Source: Macrosoma leucophasiata (Eukaryota > Arthropoda > Insecta > Lepidoptera > Hedylidae). From it: a DNA stretch of 64,000 nucleotides. The notes below the pieces were generated by a model. The model had not been told where the DNA came from. It did no database searches and was given only the letters and a program-made list of their open reading frames with translations. This document shows, piece by piece, positions 14,001 through 28,368 of the stretch (positions are counted from its first letter, which is position 1; the number at the start of each line of letters is the position of its first letter). The stretch spans positions 11,927,001-11,991,000 of the forward strand of contig JAWQUS010000016.1 in NCBI GenBank assembly GCA_036365455.1, written 5' to 3'. The position numbers and the translations under genes were made by a program.

Positions 14001-17000
14001 AAACAACAAGCCAGGATGACAGAGCATAATAATAATTATGACTTCTTAGAATGACTTGTAAGAAAGTGTGTTGTAGGCTACCCTACCTACCTTCCAACAC
14101 CGTCAAAGGATACTTTTGAGCGAGAGATAGATATAAAACAGCGGCTGCCAAAGATCCTGCTACTTTGTAAAACACAGCACGGCGTGGGGAGGGCTCCGGT
14201 CCGTTTATTTTCTCCTTAATCACCTGAAAATAATGTATGGATAAGTTAGACTAATATGCTGTGTTTCGGTGCAATATTATAATTTCATAAATCATTGAAT
14301 AATAAACTTACTTCATCAAAATATGAACCTTCAATAAAATGTATATAATCATTATAAAATACGACTGGTCCACACATCAAGGTCTGAAAAGCCAGCGTAT
14401 ATGCGAAATACTCCAGGGGCGAAGGTATTTTCTCAACTGTTTCTGGTTCATCTTCAATAAGTGGTCGTGTAGAATTGGCATTTATTTCTTTTTTACTAAC
14501 TCTTTTATCTTGGATTGAATACGCTAATGATGTGACTCTTTGTGTTATCACCATCAAAGGTCCTGCAATATTATATCAACAAATAATCATAATAGTATTA
14601 TAATAAAAAACGATTTGGTAGGTACCTATACTATGTATGTACTATATGTATAACGTATCTATACATTGAAAGTAAACAAAAAAATGCAGTTTAACATTTT
14701 CTGTTATTATACACATCAATAATAAATATATTAAGCAGGGAAATACCTAAGTACCTAACAACATACATCTAAAGATAGGTACCTACTCTGACACTGTGCC
14801 ATAATTGAACGTATAATTTTATTATGGAAATGCGAGGAACACTTAAGTGACCAAATCGTACATAAAGTACACAGCAAAAAATATTGCACATCTAGTTTAC
14901 GAAAGAGACAACCGACTAGTTTCGACTTCATAGAACGTTATCTCTGCTGCCAAAGATGTCGGAAGAGTCTGTTGCACACTGCTACATAAGCACTGATAGT
15001 GCGGTATTGGTCAATACTTGATCAAAATGGTCGATAAACGTCACATAGGGAAGGTGCGAATGAGATAATTCTCTAGAGCCGAAATAAGCCGAAGTCTCCT
15101 TCGTAAGGTCGATGTGCAATATTTCTGGTTGGATAGTGTACCTACTCGTATTTATTTGTCATTCAGTATTATTTTAGTCACTCTTTTAGTTCCACTTGAC
15201 TCACAATGACTCGACACTAAAATTATGAAAATCCTTCATAGTGTTGTTTCTACAGAAAACGGCAACTGGTTCACCATTGGCATTAACAACTTCAATTTTT
15301 TTGACAGACAGGTAGTTAATTATTGAAATTTTTCAAAAAAATATATGTATCTACTTAAAAAATATATAATATCGTATAGCGTCATATCTAATAGTACAAA
15401 CGCAAAACTAAAATCGCTATAAAAAATATTAAATTATCATTTACATTAATCGTTATAGCAATAAATTGTTAGCTAGGGCATGGTAGGGGTCATGCCCCTT
15501 ATCCATACCTACCTATTACTCATTGTTTTGTATTATTTCGCATTAACACATGCTTGTGAAAAACATTTTATTTTAAAGAAAAATGGAAAGAAAAATTTGA
15601 CTTCAGGCGAGACTCGAACTCGCGGCCTACTGGGAATCTAGTCCAGCCGCTCTTCCAATTGAGCTACTGAAGTCCTGCCCGATTTGTCAAATCTTTCCTC
15701 CACATTTATTGCATTGCTTTATGGTAGCAGCAGCGCCATCTATTGCCAACTATGCTAGTTAGGCAACCGATATAATAGACTTTGCAGTTTATTGAATATC
15801 GTAAAGAAGTCGCTTTTACCCTTAATAATTGTTTTATATTATTTCGCATAACACATGCTTGTGAAATATATTATTCGAGTCTCGCCTGAAGTCAAATTTT
15901 TCTTTCCATTTTTCTTTAAAATAATATACCTATTACTCTTTAAGTGACGTGGTATAGGGACCGTGCGAAGTACTAGGTGGGGGTAATGTAATCGATCGCA
16001 GCGCCCATGGTGGCGAAAAGTAGCAATAATGTGGGACCTGTCATTTCAAAGTAATCTGTTTAGACTTGGATAAGTAATTTTCATAATCACATTTAACCGC
16101 CGACAAAATAGTAAACAGCAGTTTTTGTGTTGTAAACTGCAAAAATATCAGTTAGAAATAAGAGTAAAGGTAGTAAAGGGAGAACGAAAGAACGAAAATA
16201 TGTTTATTTCGAGTAAAATTTTACAACCATTTTGAATAGTCCTTAGAAGTCAATAATAACTTAAAATGAATAATTATTGTTTTACTTTTACTTATTAAAT
16301 AAAGTAAAAGTAAAACAGATAATTAAGTCAATTAAAATAGGGATAAAATAAACTTACTATTATGTAAAAACATTTCAATTCCTTCCTTCCAAAAACTAGA
16401 CAAGAAGAGAAGTCAAAACTTATTCGTCAAAATCAAAATCTATGTTATTCACTTGGCGGAGTTCCAAGTACAGTCACTATTGAGCAGAACTCCGCTAACA
16501 AAGAAACTCAGTTGGAGCTCTTTTAAATTTTTAACTTACATATTTTTAACGATAGTCATTCAAATCTAATAATGTAAACGTACAAAGCATTTGTATAAGT
16601 AGAAATCAATAACTATCCACCATAATGGAATGTAGCACCGGCAGACCAAAACAGATCAGTCCCCACCATCAGCACCCGTTCATGAGTATGACGCATGACC
16701 ATGAGCCACCCGCCGTAGTAAACGTAAGTTTTATCGATTGATTCTCAAGAGCTACTTGGAAAATTGAACAATACAAGAAATGGATAACAAACACGGAATT
16801 ACATTACACACTCGTGATGTATTTTACTTAAATATTAAGTCTATTACAACCCAATCAAATTGATTCTGACTTCGAACTGAGATTGTTTATACCTAAAGAA
16901 GTTTTGTAAGGTATCAAAATACATGTTTGTCTTATGATGCCAGCTTGAATTATTGATCTCTGTCCTTGTTTTCTTCTTAATTCGTCTATATTAAGGACAT

Positions 17001-20000
17001 GTCCCAACAACTTGCCTTTAAAGATTGTTTGTGGTTGAAATTTTATTTTATAGTGTGTGATACTCTCAAACCCGGATCCTAAAATAATACTCATTTCGAT
17101 TTGAAAACGACATTTAATTTATTACTGACGATACAAGAACAATTCTATATGTTTATAATTATTGCATGTAGCCCATAAAATAGCTATGTTGTCTTGTTTT
17201 ACTGTAAAATTTTACAAAAAATTAAATAAACAAACCCTGACATATATTCGAAATAAAACACACTTTCTGAATAAATTTTGCGCAACTCATTTGATTTGAA
17301 TGATCAAAAATTGTTTCACAACCCTTTCTCCACCCAAGTTAAGGTATCAGAGTAATTTTGGAAGAAGATTTATAGATAATTTTCGATTATAATAATATTT
17401 TATCAAAATTTCGCGGTAATATGTCATTATGGTTAGACAAGCAACGGTCTCACAAAGTTGCGGACGCTAGGTGGCGCTGATCTCGTGCACGGTCCCTATA
17501 GGTACGTTTCAGCTCACAGACACAGTAGATAGATACTTTTAATCTATCTACTGTGTCACAGACGTAACTGTTTTTATTATAACAGCCAAAGGTTAAGAAC
17601 TCTCCCAAATATTTGACCGCGACAGATGATGATGATGATGACGGAGTGGAAGTTCCAATTTATGATGTGCCGTGCCCTGGAACGTTCCCCGCGAGAGAAC
17701 ATGGGGGAACATTGTTTATGAAGATTGTAAAATGCTTCCATCATTATTTTACACTTGCAACCTCAGATTTAAACAAAATGTTTGATATCAGTTAGTTTTT
17801 TATCAATGTTCCCGATGTTCCCATCTGGGGAACGTACGCGGGCACGGCACATCATCAAGTGGAAATTCCACTCCATCATAGGAGGAAAAAAAAAATTTTA
17901 AGTAACATAATTTATAGCTAATTAAATTAAAATTATTTATACAAATATGCCGCATAGCTGAATAGACGCGATTATAATACAAATTAGGTGTTTTCTTTGA
18001 ACACCGACGGCGTCAGCTGAACTGAACTTAAAGGTAGGTGCCTAATCCTTTAAATACGCCCACACTAGTTAGACAAATTACATTAAGATAAGTACTAGGT
18101 AAGTCGCTACAGGTACAGTTTGGTCTGGTCACACGAGCGTTCATCGCATGTTCGTTTGTCACACTCAAGCAATACAAATGAGTATAGGTCGCGCCAGGTA
18201 AAAAAAACGCTGGCGGTCAAGCTGCGCGTCATGTGTTTTTATTTCATTTTATGTTATTCTATGTAATATAGTTTTCAATCTGCCTACCAATACACGAAAC
18301 CGCAAGCGAAAGCTATATCAAAAATAAACCAATAGGGCTAGTACTTTCGTGCGCGAGTGTACCGATGCGCGAACACATCCCTTCTTCTTTCTTCCAGCAT
18401 TCTTTTTACGTGGCGCGACCTATAATACTTATAATTAGTTCTCAATGAAAACACAAAACTATTGCGTGAAGCGCTCTAGCATGATTAGGGAACACTCCGC
18501 TTATTCAAAATCTATCAAATATAGCTTTTATTACCACCGTATAAGGTGCCCATGGCGTAAAGCGACCAGTTACCTGATAGTACATTATGTAGGTACCTAT
18601 TTAAATTAAAAGTTAATCAGTATTAAACTCTAAGTACTTGTTATCATTATCAATATTAATCTTTAAAATAAAAAGATAATTTTAGTTTTTCGAAATGCAT
18701 ACCTGTTATATCCAAAGAGTAATCTGCAGTATGATATATTTGTCGATGTAAATGTAAACATGATAAATATAACATAGATGCAGCCAATATTACGCTGAAA
18801 GTATAATTAAATTTCATTATTGCAATAACTGCTTACGGTAGTATGATAAATCTTAACAGAATACATAGATACTAATGATTACATACTTGCCCATAAGATA
18901 GCGAGGCATCGTCTTGAGCAACGTATAACTAACCATTGGCAATAATGACAAATGGACCGATTGTCTGTAATACACAATATTGAAATTATTTATGATACAT
19001 GCCTACATGAAATAGTTCAATAAAATTCCAAGCAAATACTTTTGAAAAATTCGTTGCGACATAATATTTATAGAAGAAAATACTGACTTCAAAAATCAGA
19101 TAACTGCATCACTAAAAAGTATGACGTAGGTATTGCTTTTTGGAAATAAATCTGTATATGTATGTAGGTATATTCACGCCAAGTGAATGTGACTTTTTTA
19201 ATGTAATGGAAAGCAAGCATGGCAAGCAAGCATGCAGTTCACATTCATGTTAAGTGATGACTGCAGCCTATTGACACCCACACACAAACCAAGATCAAAA
19301 TGCAGATGCGTTACCACTCCTCAGGCCTAAGGTGTTATGCCTCTGTGCCGGAAATCACAGGGCCATACTTTCCCACCTGACCGGAACACGATAGTGCTGA
19401 ACACTACAATTTAGAGGCAAGTATATTAGGTATTGCGGTGGTGCCTACGCCCGGGAACTCCGTCACTAGAGCTATACCACCAGTAAAACTTATGGGGTGG
19501 GGCTGAGTGTGGAGAGCCAGATATCCCGGTCCTGACATACCTAACATTAAATCTGTATTCTGTTCTTATTTATTTACTTTTTAGGGGTGCTTATTGTGCA
19601 TAATCGCATCTCTAAAAGGTAATGAACAATATTAAAATTTTTAAACACCTATGGAACTAAAAAGGCCTTTACACGACACGGTATTCAGGATCCGGCAGAA
19701 TAGGGTGGCGTGGTCTCGCGCCGGGTTGCCGCTTATTACACTATCCGGTCGACAACGCCCTAACTCAGTCACAGTACAAATATGAACGGTATGGAAACTA
19801 CGTAGGTACAAAACGTTGAAACGGCACAATCACACAAACATGCGCATCAACGAGGCCCCTAAGCGGTTCTCGCGGTGCTGCAGCTTCGAGTCACTCGCTA
19901 CTCGAAGGTCGATGCGCATGTTTGTATGACTGTGCCGTTTTGAACGTTTTGTACGTAATTTCCATACTGTTCATATTTGTACTGTGTTCAGTTAGGGCGT

Positions 20001-23000
20001 TAGGGTGACAAATCAACATGGAGCTATGCTGCGCTGTGCTATGTTTGGTCAACTCGCTCGTCTAATATTTTAATGAGGATACAAACAAACCATGTTGTGC
20101 TGCGCTGTGTGAGGCTACTCTCTGTTTAAAAACGCAGCAGCAGCGCGGCTCAGCACGCAACCCGCCGTGCTAAGCCGCGCTGTGCCGAACTGTGCTATGT
20201 TTTTTATGGAGCTCTGCCATGCTGCGCTGTGGCGAGCTATGCTAGGTTTGGAGCACGCTGCGTGCCCATAGCCTTTAGACGTCTCTCTCACTCTCGTACT
20301 CCCAAAATAACATAAAATATCCATATTCGCTTCTTCTTCTCTTTCATCTTCATCGGATTCAACTATGTCGTAATGTTTCCTTTTTTTTAACCGAGTTCAA
20401 AAAACGAGAAGGTTTTCAATTCGGCCGGTATATATATATATATTTATTATGTATGTAAGTGAATTTCGCCGAGATTTCTAGACCGATTTACGTAATTCTT
20501 CTTTTGTTCGATGCGGAGTAGTTTCGAATTGGTCCCATAAAATTTTGATTCAGATAGGCCCATTAGTTTTTATTTTATGAGCATTTTTTTACTTACTTTC
20601 ACCTCAGACTAAAGGAATAAGAATAGACGGCGAGTTGTCATACAGTGCGTTGAATCCACTGACGTCCTAGATAGTCCTAATGCGCATGACAAATAGATGA
20701 CAACAAGTGACAATGACACATTTACTCATCGACGACACAACACAGCATATTAACTCCTTCGTGGATAAATTTTTTTCATTGATTTCGTACAGTCGTGTAA
20801 TAATTTTGTATCGACACACCTAAACAATTTAAATAAGGTATATAATTATCACGAAGCTAAAAGAGTCAGATTTTACAAATTTAACAGATGTGAACATTAA
20901 TCTAATTGACAATGCAGCAATAAACTAAAAAGTATTAAATAAATATAACTACGTTAAGAAAAACCGACTTCAAAACTGAAAAGTAAAAAATTATAAAGAT
21001 TTAATTGTAATTATGTACTACCTATTATTTATATGTGCTATTTACTAATAGATTTGAAGTCGGTGCCAAACTTCACGCCTGTAATCCCCGAAGGGGTAGG
21101 CAGAGGTAAATGCATGAATTCAAGCATACATGCAAACACCCACGATTCGCCGGTTACGTTTTGTTCAGTGTATTAATTTGCTCGTATTCATATTTAAGTT
21201 ATTAAAATATAATTATTTGTTTAAGGTTTGACCGACTTCAAACCTATTAGTAAAAAGCACATATAAATAATAGGTAGTATGTAATTGCAATTAAATCTTA
21301 ATTATTTTTTACTTTTCAGTTTTGAAGTCGGTTTTTCTTAACGTAGTTATATTTATTTAGATTATAAAGTAGATACTAATTGCTACATTGAAATTATCTC
21401 GGCAATTATGAAACTGAAAACTTAAAAGATCGACGAAAGTAATGTGACCCGACGTGCAATTGAATGTAATGTAGAGTTTGATGATTTGTCTGCTACGTAT
21501 ATATTTATTTATGTTACGTATATATTTATATATATTTTTTTATGTATATACGTACGTGAATTTCGCCGAGATTTCTGGACCGCTTTACGTAATTCTTGTT
21601 TTGTTTGATGCGAAATAATTTCGAATTGGTCCCATTAAAATTTTATTCAGATAGGCCCATCAGTTTTTATTTTATGAACATTTTTAAGTTCATAAAATAA
21701 AAACTAATATATATATATATATACATATATATTAGTTTTTATTTTATATATATATATATATAGTCGGTGCCAAGCCAAAATCACTAAAGTAGGCATTTCA
21801 TTGTATTAAAACGTAACTTCACGCCTGTAATACCCGAAGGGGTAGGTAGAGGAGAAATGCGTGAATTCAAGCATACATGCAAACACCCACGATTCGCCGG
21901 TTACGTTTTGTTCAGTGTATTAATTTGCTCGTATTCATATTTAAGTGATTAAAATATAATTATTTATTTAAGGCTTGGCACCGACTTCAAACCTATTAGT
22001 AAATAGCACATATAAATAATAGGTAGTATATAATTACAATTAAATCTTTATTATTTTTTACTTTTCAGTTTTGAAGTCGGTTTTTCTTAACGTAGTTATA
22101 TTTATTGAAAATAGGGTCATATTTGACGAGATAAACGACTACACGAGCTGCTGATTACTTTATACTGAGCTAGATTGTTAAAAAAAACGTAGCTTAAGAA
22201 ACACAGCGCAGTACAGCGCAGCGTCCTTTAATTGTTTCAAAATACGAAGCTTAAGAAACACAGCACAGCATGGCTCGATGTTGATTTGTCACCCTTAGGC
22301 TGACCGAGCCGCTCCGGTCGCCCTAATTAGGGACCCTAACTACCTACATGCTATCACACTACCCTGACCCTTGATATCGGACCGTGAATAACGTGACGTG
22401 TAATAACTTTTTAAGAAATAAAATAAATACCTATTTACTTGGTCAATGTTCAGAAGTTTGTAACGTTATTATTATAGGTATACCTATTCATTCCCGTCGT
22501 AATCGAAATGACATAATGAATGTAACTTGTACAGAAAAAAAATTAAGGTAGGTAGTGGGTACAAGACATACCTAAAACAGCTTCGAAATATTTTTATGAA
22601 AACATAAAGAACATTTTCCGATGTTAAAAATATTTATATCTCTCTAATTACCAGGAAATGTTCCCTGTTTTACCTTGTACCTTTGTACCTTTTTATTAAT
22701 TTTTCTATACAAATCAATTTATGAAGTTTGCAATTATTCTTGCAATTGAGGACTTACAAATTTGTATATAAATAGGAGGTACGCGTAGGGACGTGACGAC
22801 CCCACCGGCCATTAGAGGAAGAGAAGTCCTCCACTAGAGCAGTTAGTCAACCGAACAGAGCAATGGCGGTCAAACCATTCCAAATCGGTAGTAAATACAA
22901 TAACATAGGACGGGCAGCAGCGTCCCGCGATTAAAACTATCGCCAATCCGCATCCCAAGCGTAGTGATTATGGCATGTCCGGCATGTCCTCCGTTATAGG

Positions 23001-26000
23001 GAGGCTTTGATCAATGTCTGTGTAAACCCAGCCGTGGATGTCTTTCGGCTGAGATAATGATGATATGTATGTCGTAGCCATATCGTTAATTGCCACATTA
23101 TGACATGATCAAGAATTTAAGATTTAGGAAATAGTCGCATTTCATGAAGTTTTCACTGTCCATTGGCTACATCATGATATGACGTACCTTGCCTAGATCA
23201 ATGATAAGAAAAATTGTTTGTCGATATGATCGGTTAAAACGTTCAGCCACTTCATTAAGCCTGGGTTGCACCAAGATATTTGTTAAAGTTATTGTAACAT
23301 TTCACATCCTTCATATGTATATAATTCCTTTACAATTTTTTTTACGTTCGTTTTTTTTTTTTTTGTACTTTATATTTATTTCATAAACCTTAGTTTTCTT
23401 AACTTTAAGCTGTTTGCTGATCATCGCCAATAGTCACAGTCTTACACTTATAATAATAATAATAATAACCCCCCCAGGGATTCAACCTTGTCGTGGTGGG
23501 GGGGCTTACGGGGAATATGGGCTTAAAAGAGATCTTAACACCTGGATCTTCTTAAAGAATAAAATATCATGAAATACTCAGAAGCTTGCCTAACATCCAG
23601 GCACACCTTCCCCAAACTAATGATCCCAACCTTTCCTTTGTATGGTATAATGTCAAGTCGAAGGTATAATTTGCGGCCGCTGCCCGGGGGTCGCCGGGGC
23701 GCATCTGGAGCCGACGCTGGATGCCTCAGCATGCGATCCGTTGGCGATGAGAGGTTGAACAGGCGGACCTCCATCGAAGAATGTACTACAGCCGAACAAC
23801 TTACCAGGACTAATTCTACGGATACACTTTTTTCCTCGGTTCCAACTACAAGTCCGTCCTGCCGAATCTCACCGACACCATCAACAATCAGTAGTTACAT
23901 GTCTGAGGCTGTTGCACAGACGACTGGTGACGTCGATACATCTGTGCCCACCAATGACAATCCACGTCCACGCAGGAAATGGAGTACAGAAATGAATGAA
24001 TTTATCCTGCGAAACTATTTTCACCTTACTCTAATGGAAACTGACACGAATGACTACCTAGCTACATTACACACAAAATTTATGGAAAGATTCCCAACTA
24101 TGGACGTCAGTCGCCAAAGAATAGGCGACCAAAGAAGATCAATAATCAGAAATAAACTTTTAACTCAAGACACAATTAATCAAATTCGATCCGAAGTTCA
24201 GAGAGAAATTCATAACCAAAGCCAAAATTCAACTAAACCACCATCAAATCGCCAGAATCCCAATACACGTATGAAATGGTCCAATGAACTGAATGAAGCA
24301 ATCATAAAAATATACTACACAGTCACAAAAGCAGAAACAAATAAAACTACTTACAGAAAAGATTTATATTCTCATTTTATACAACAGTTCCCTGAGCTCT
24401 CATATCTTTCAGAACAACGTATAGCTGATCAAAGGAGAAGCATAGTAAATAATAAATTAGTACCGATTCAGAGATTACTAGAGTTAAAGAGGGCAGCAGA
24501 GATAGAGCTTAGTATAGATGAAATCAGAGGACAGAATATAGTTAACTTAGGAGCACCACAAACAAACTCACCATTGATCTCTGAATCAAACGGTAACGAA
24601 AACCCAGGGATAGACATTACGCATGAGAGAGATAGTGCTGGTGAAACAAACTCAAACACAAACGTATACAATGATCAACTAATAAGCACACTAAACATAG
24701 ACACTGAGAGAAACAAAACTGTAGATGAAACTTTCGAACAAGCTTACCAATATTATAAGAATTTAGGCCCTACCGAACGCGATTACATACCAAAGCAAAA
24801 AGCTTCAAAAAAGCTCTCTCAAGTAGTTAATTACATTAATAATATAATTTTACCACAATATACCAACACTAATACTGACTATGAAACTCTACAAACGATA
24901 ATCTATTGTTCAGCTTGGACTGCTTCTAAAATAAATGGAGCAAAAATTACTATTCCCCCCAAAGAACAGACTGTGTTTAAAGTTAAAAGTAAATGGCAAA
25001 TAAGATTAGAAAAGACTATTGAAAAGCTACGATCTAATATAGGAAAAATTACGCACTATATAAATGGCTATCGAAGTACACGCTTAGATAGAGATATAAA
25101 AAATATAGTCAAACAACACAAAATACATACACTGCACGAAGAACCTAACACTCAACTCTCTCACTTCTTAGATACTCTTAAACAAAAACTTGCAGTAAAG
25201 GCCAGTCGATTAAAACGATATAAAATATGTACACTTCGTAAAACACAAAATCTTCAATTTAATAACAATGAAAAACTATTTTATAGAAATCTTAACAAAT
25301 CTTCGACAAATAATACTACAGTAAATTCACCAAATATAACACCACAGTCAGACGAACTAAAAGAATACTGGGCAAACATTTGGGAGGATCCAAAAAAACA
25401 TAACTCTGACGCAGAGTGGATTACAGCTGAAAAAAAAGACGATACTCAATTACCACCAATGAGCTTTGAACACATACCTTTAGATGTTTTCTATAAAGTC
25501 TTAAGTAAATTACATAGTTGGAAGGCCCCAGGAACTGATTATATTCACAACTACTGGTACAAGAAATTTACCTACATCCATCCCTTTATATACAATCATA
25601 TTAATAATTTTATTCAAAATCCTCACCTACTTCCCGATTATGTTAGTGCAGGTATAACATACATGATACCAAAAGATCCAAACGATCAGTGTGACCCATC
25701 TAAATATAGACCTATAACATGCTTACAGACAATCTATAAAATAATAACTTCATGCCTAGCACAGTTAATTTATAAACACGTCGAGGAAAACAACGTACTA
25801 TCAGAACAACAAAAAGGATGCAGAAAGTCTAGCAGAGGATGTAAAGAACAGTTAGTTATAGATTCAGTAATATTACAACAAGTTCGTGAAATGAAAAATG
25901 ATTTATATTCTATGTACATCGACTACAAAAAAGCATACGATTCCATACCACACTCCTGGCTACTTCAGATATTAAACATATATAAAATTCATCCAAATAT

Positions 26001-28322
26001 AATTGAATTCTTAGAAAACACTATGTTAAGATGGTCCACTCACCTCACTCTGTACACCCCCTTAGGGATAGTTAAAACTGAGACTATAAACATCAAACGT
26101 GGTATTTTTCAAGGAGATGCTCTTAGCCCACTGTGGTTCTGTCTTGCTCTGAATCCACTGTCAAACATTTTGAACTCCACAAATACGGGTTACAAATTAC
26201 ATCATGCTGATTCCACTTTAGCTCAAAATACTTCGCTAAATCATTTATTGTATATGGACGATATTAAATTGTATGCGTCTACTGAAGAAGATTTAAATAA
26301 ATTAGCTAATTTAACTGAAAATTTTTCAGATGATATTTCAATGGAATTCGGAATTAACAAATGTAAAATCAATTCAATCAGAGGAGGACAAAATTATGAG
26401 CATACATATGAAACACAAGATGGAAAATACATAGATGCAATGAATGATGATGAGGTTTACAAATACTTAGGCTACAATCAATCTAAACAAATAAAACATA
26501 AAGACATAAAAATAGAACTTACAAAAAAATTTAAACATAGACTTAATTCAATATTTAAAACTCAACTGAATTCTAAAAATATTATTAAAGCTGTCAACAC
26601 CTATGCCATTCCTATCCTCACGTATTCGTTTGGTATAATTAATTGGTCTAAAACGGATCTTATGAATCTACAGCGTACTATAAATACAACACTCACAAAA
26701 CACAGGAAACATCATCCAAGATCATGTACACAAAGACTCACACTGCCTAGAGTGGAAGGTGGGAGAGGGATAATAGACATAACAAACCTACATAACAAAC
26801 AAATTAGTAACATCAGGTCATATTTTTATCAAAAATCAAATACATCCTATATACACCATTCTGTTATAGCTAATGATAGAAAACTAACACCACTGAATTT
26901 ATCTGATAAAAACACCCAAAAGAATGAATCCCAAATTAGTAATAAACATAAAATAGATACATGGACCCGGAAGAGTTTACACGGTAGACATCGCCAGAAC
27001 CTATGCCAACCCAACGTCGACATGGTTGCGTCGAACGAATGGCTTAGACGAGGTGAACTGTTTCCTGAGACTGAAGGGTTTATCTTGGCTATACAGGATC
27101 AAGTAATTGAGACTCGTAATTATCGAAAATTTATCATGAAAATACCCAACCAAATAGATATATGTAGACGTTGCAACAGTTCTTCAGAAACCATACAGCA
27201 TATAACGGGAGCATGTAAAACCATAGTACAAACTGACTACAAACATAGACACGACCAGGTTGTCAACATTATTCATCAAAAATTAGCTACTAAATATAAT
27301 CTCATACCGCAAACAAATCCCCCTATACCATATTACAAATATAACCCCGAAACAGTATTAGAGAACGCGAAATATAAGATGTACTATGATAGAGCAATTT
27401 TAACAGATAGAACAGTTCACTTCAATAGACCAGATATAACAGTTATAGATAAGATTAATAAAAAAGCTCTAATTATAGATATTGCAGTTCCAAATACACA
27501 CAATCTTCAGAGCACACTGTCCGAAAAACTATCTAAATATATAGATCTGAGAGACGAAATAGTTAGAATGTGGCGTTTGCATAAAGTTGACATAGTACCC
27601 ATAGTTCTATCAACTACAGCTGTTATACCCAAACAACTACACCAGTCACTAAAATCAATAGATCTACCACCTTACACATATATCCAGCTACAGAAAGCTG
27701 TAATTTTAAATACATGTAGATTAGTTAGAAAATTTTTAAATACATGACAACTTTTAAGGACATTTCTCCTAACGCTCACTTGGCCTAGGCCCGTGGGTGG
27801 TAGTAAAACCGATACTATTAAGTCGTGGCAAATTATGCATAACAACATAATAATAATAATATAATAATAAATTTAGCTTTTAACTTACATTGTAATAAAT
27901 GGAACTATTTTACACAAGGGTTGGGACTAGCGCTTTTAACACAAGTTATTCTTAATAACTTAGCAAAAGTGCTAGTTGCGACAAACATATTATTATGAAA
28001 ACATATTACTAATAAGGATTCCTCATAAATGTACTTCTGTGTTCTTCATTTTATTGTAACTTGTTATATGCAAATAAACTTATATTATTATTATTATTCT
28101 CTAAATTACAGAAAGCTGTTTATGTTAGAGAAGGATGTGATGTGTTACAACAAGTATAACAAATACATATCTTGGTGCAAACCAGGCTATGTGTTCATTG
28201 ATCATATTTATTTATTTACTATTTTATGCATATTGTATATAGGGCGGACTTAATGACACTAGGCATTCTCTTACAGTCAATTCCTTCGGGTTGGTGAAAT
28301 AAATTGCAAGGGTGCAAGATGT

Positions 28323-28368
<46 letters not shown>

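Larger units (their letters stand above)
19670..22403. mobile_element. Outer TIR element split by the 2.3-kb TTA element
   Basis: TACACGACACGGTATTCA at the left matches, inverted, TGAATAACGTGACGTGTA at the right. Further inward, the CCGG/GGGTGGCGTGGT blocks also pair loosely. The TTA element sits at GTTAGGGCG-TTA in its middle. An internal palindrome at 19780-19990 repeats CAGTACAAATATGAACGGTATGG in inverse. Confidence 0.5.

Noticed and set aside
17613..17795. Asp-rich 60-aa frame
   Set aside because: It runs across the arm of a palindromic MITE; the Asp run is a GAT microsatellite.
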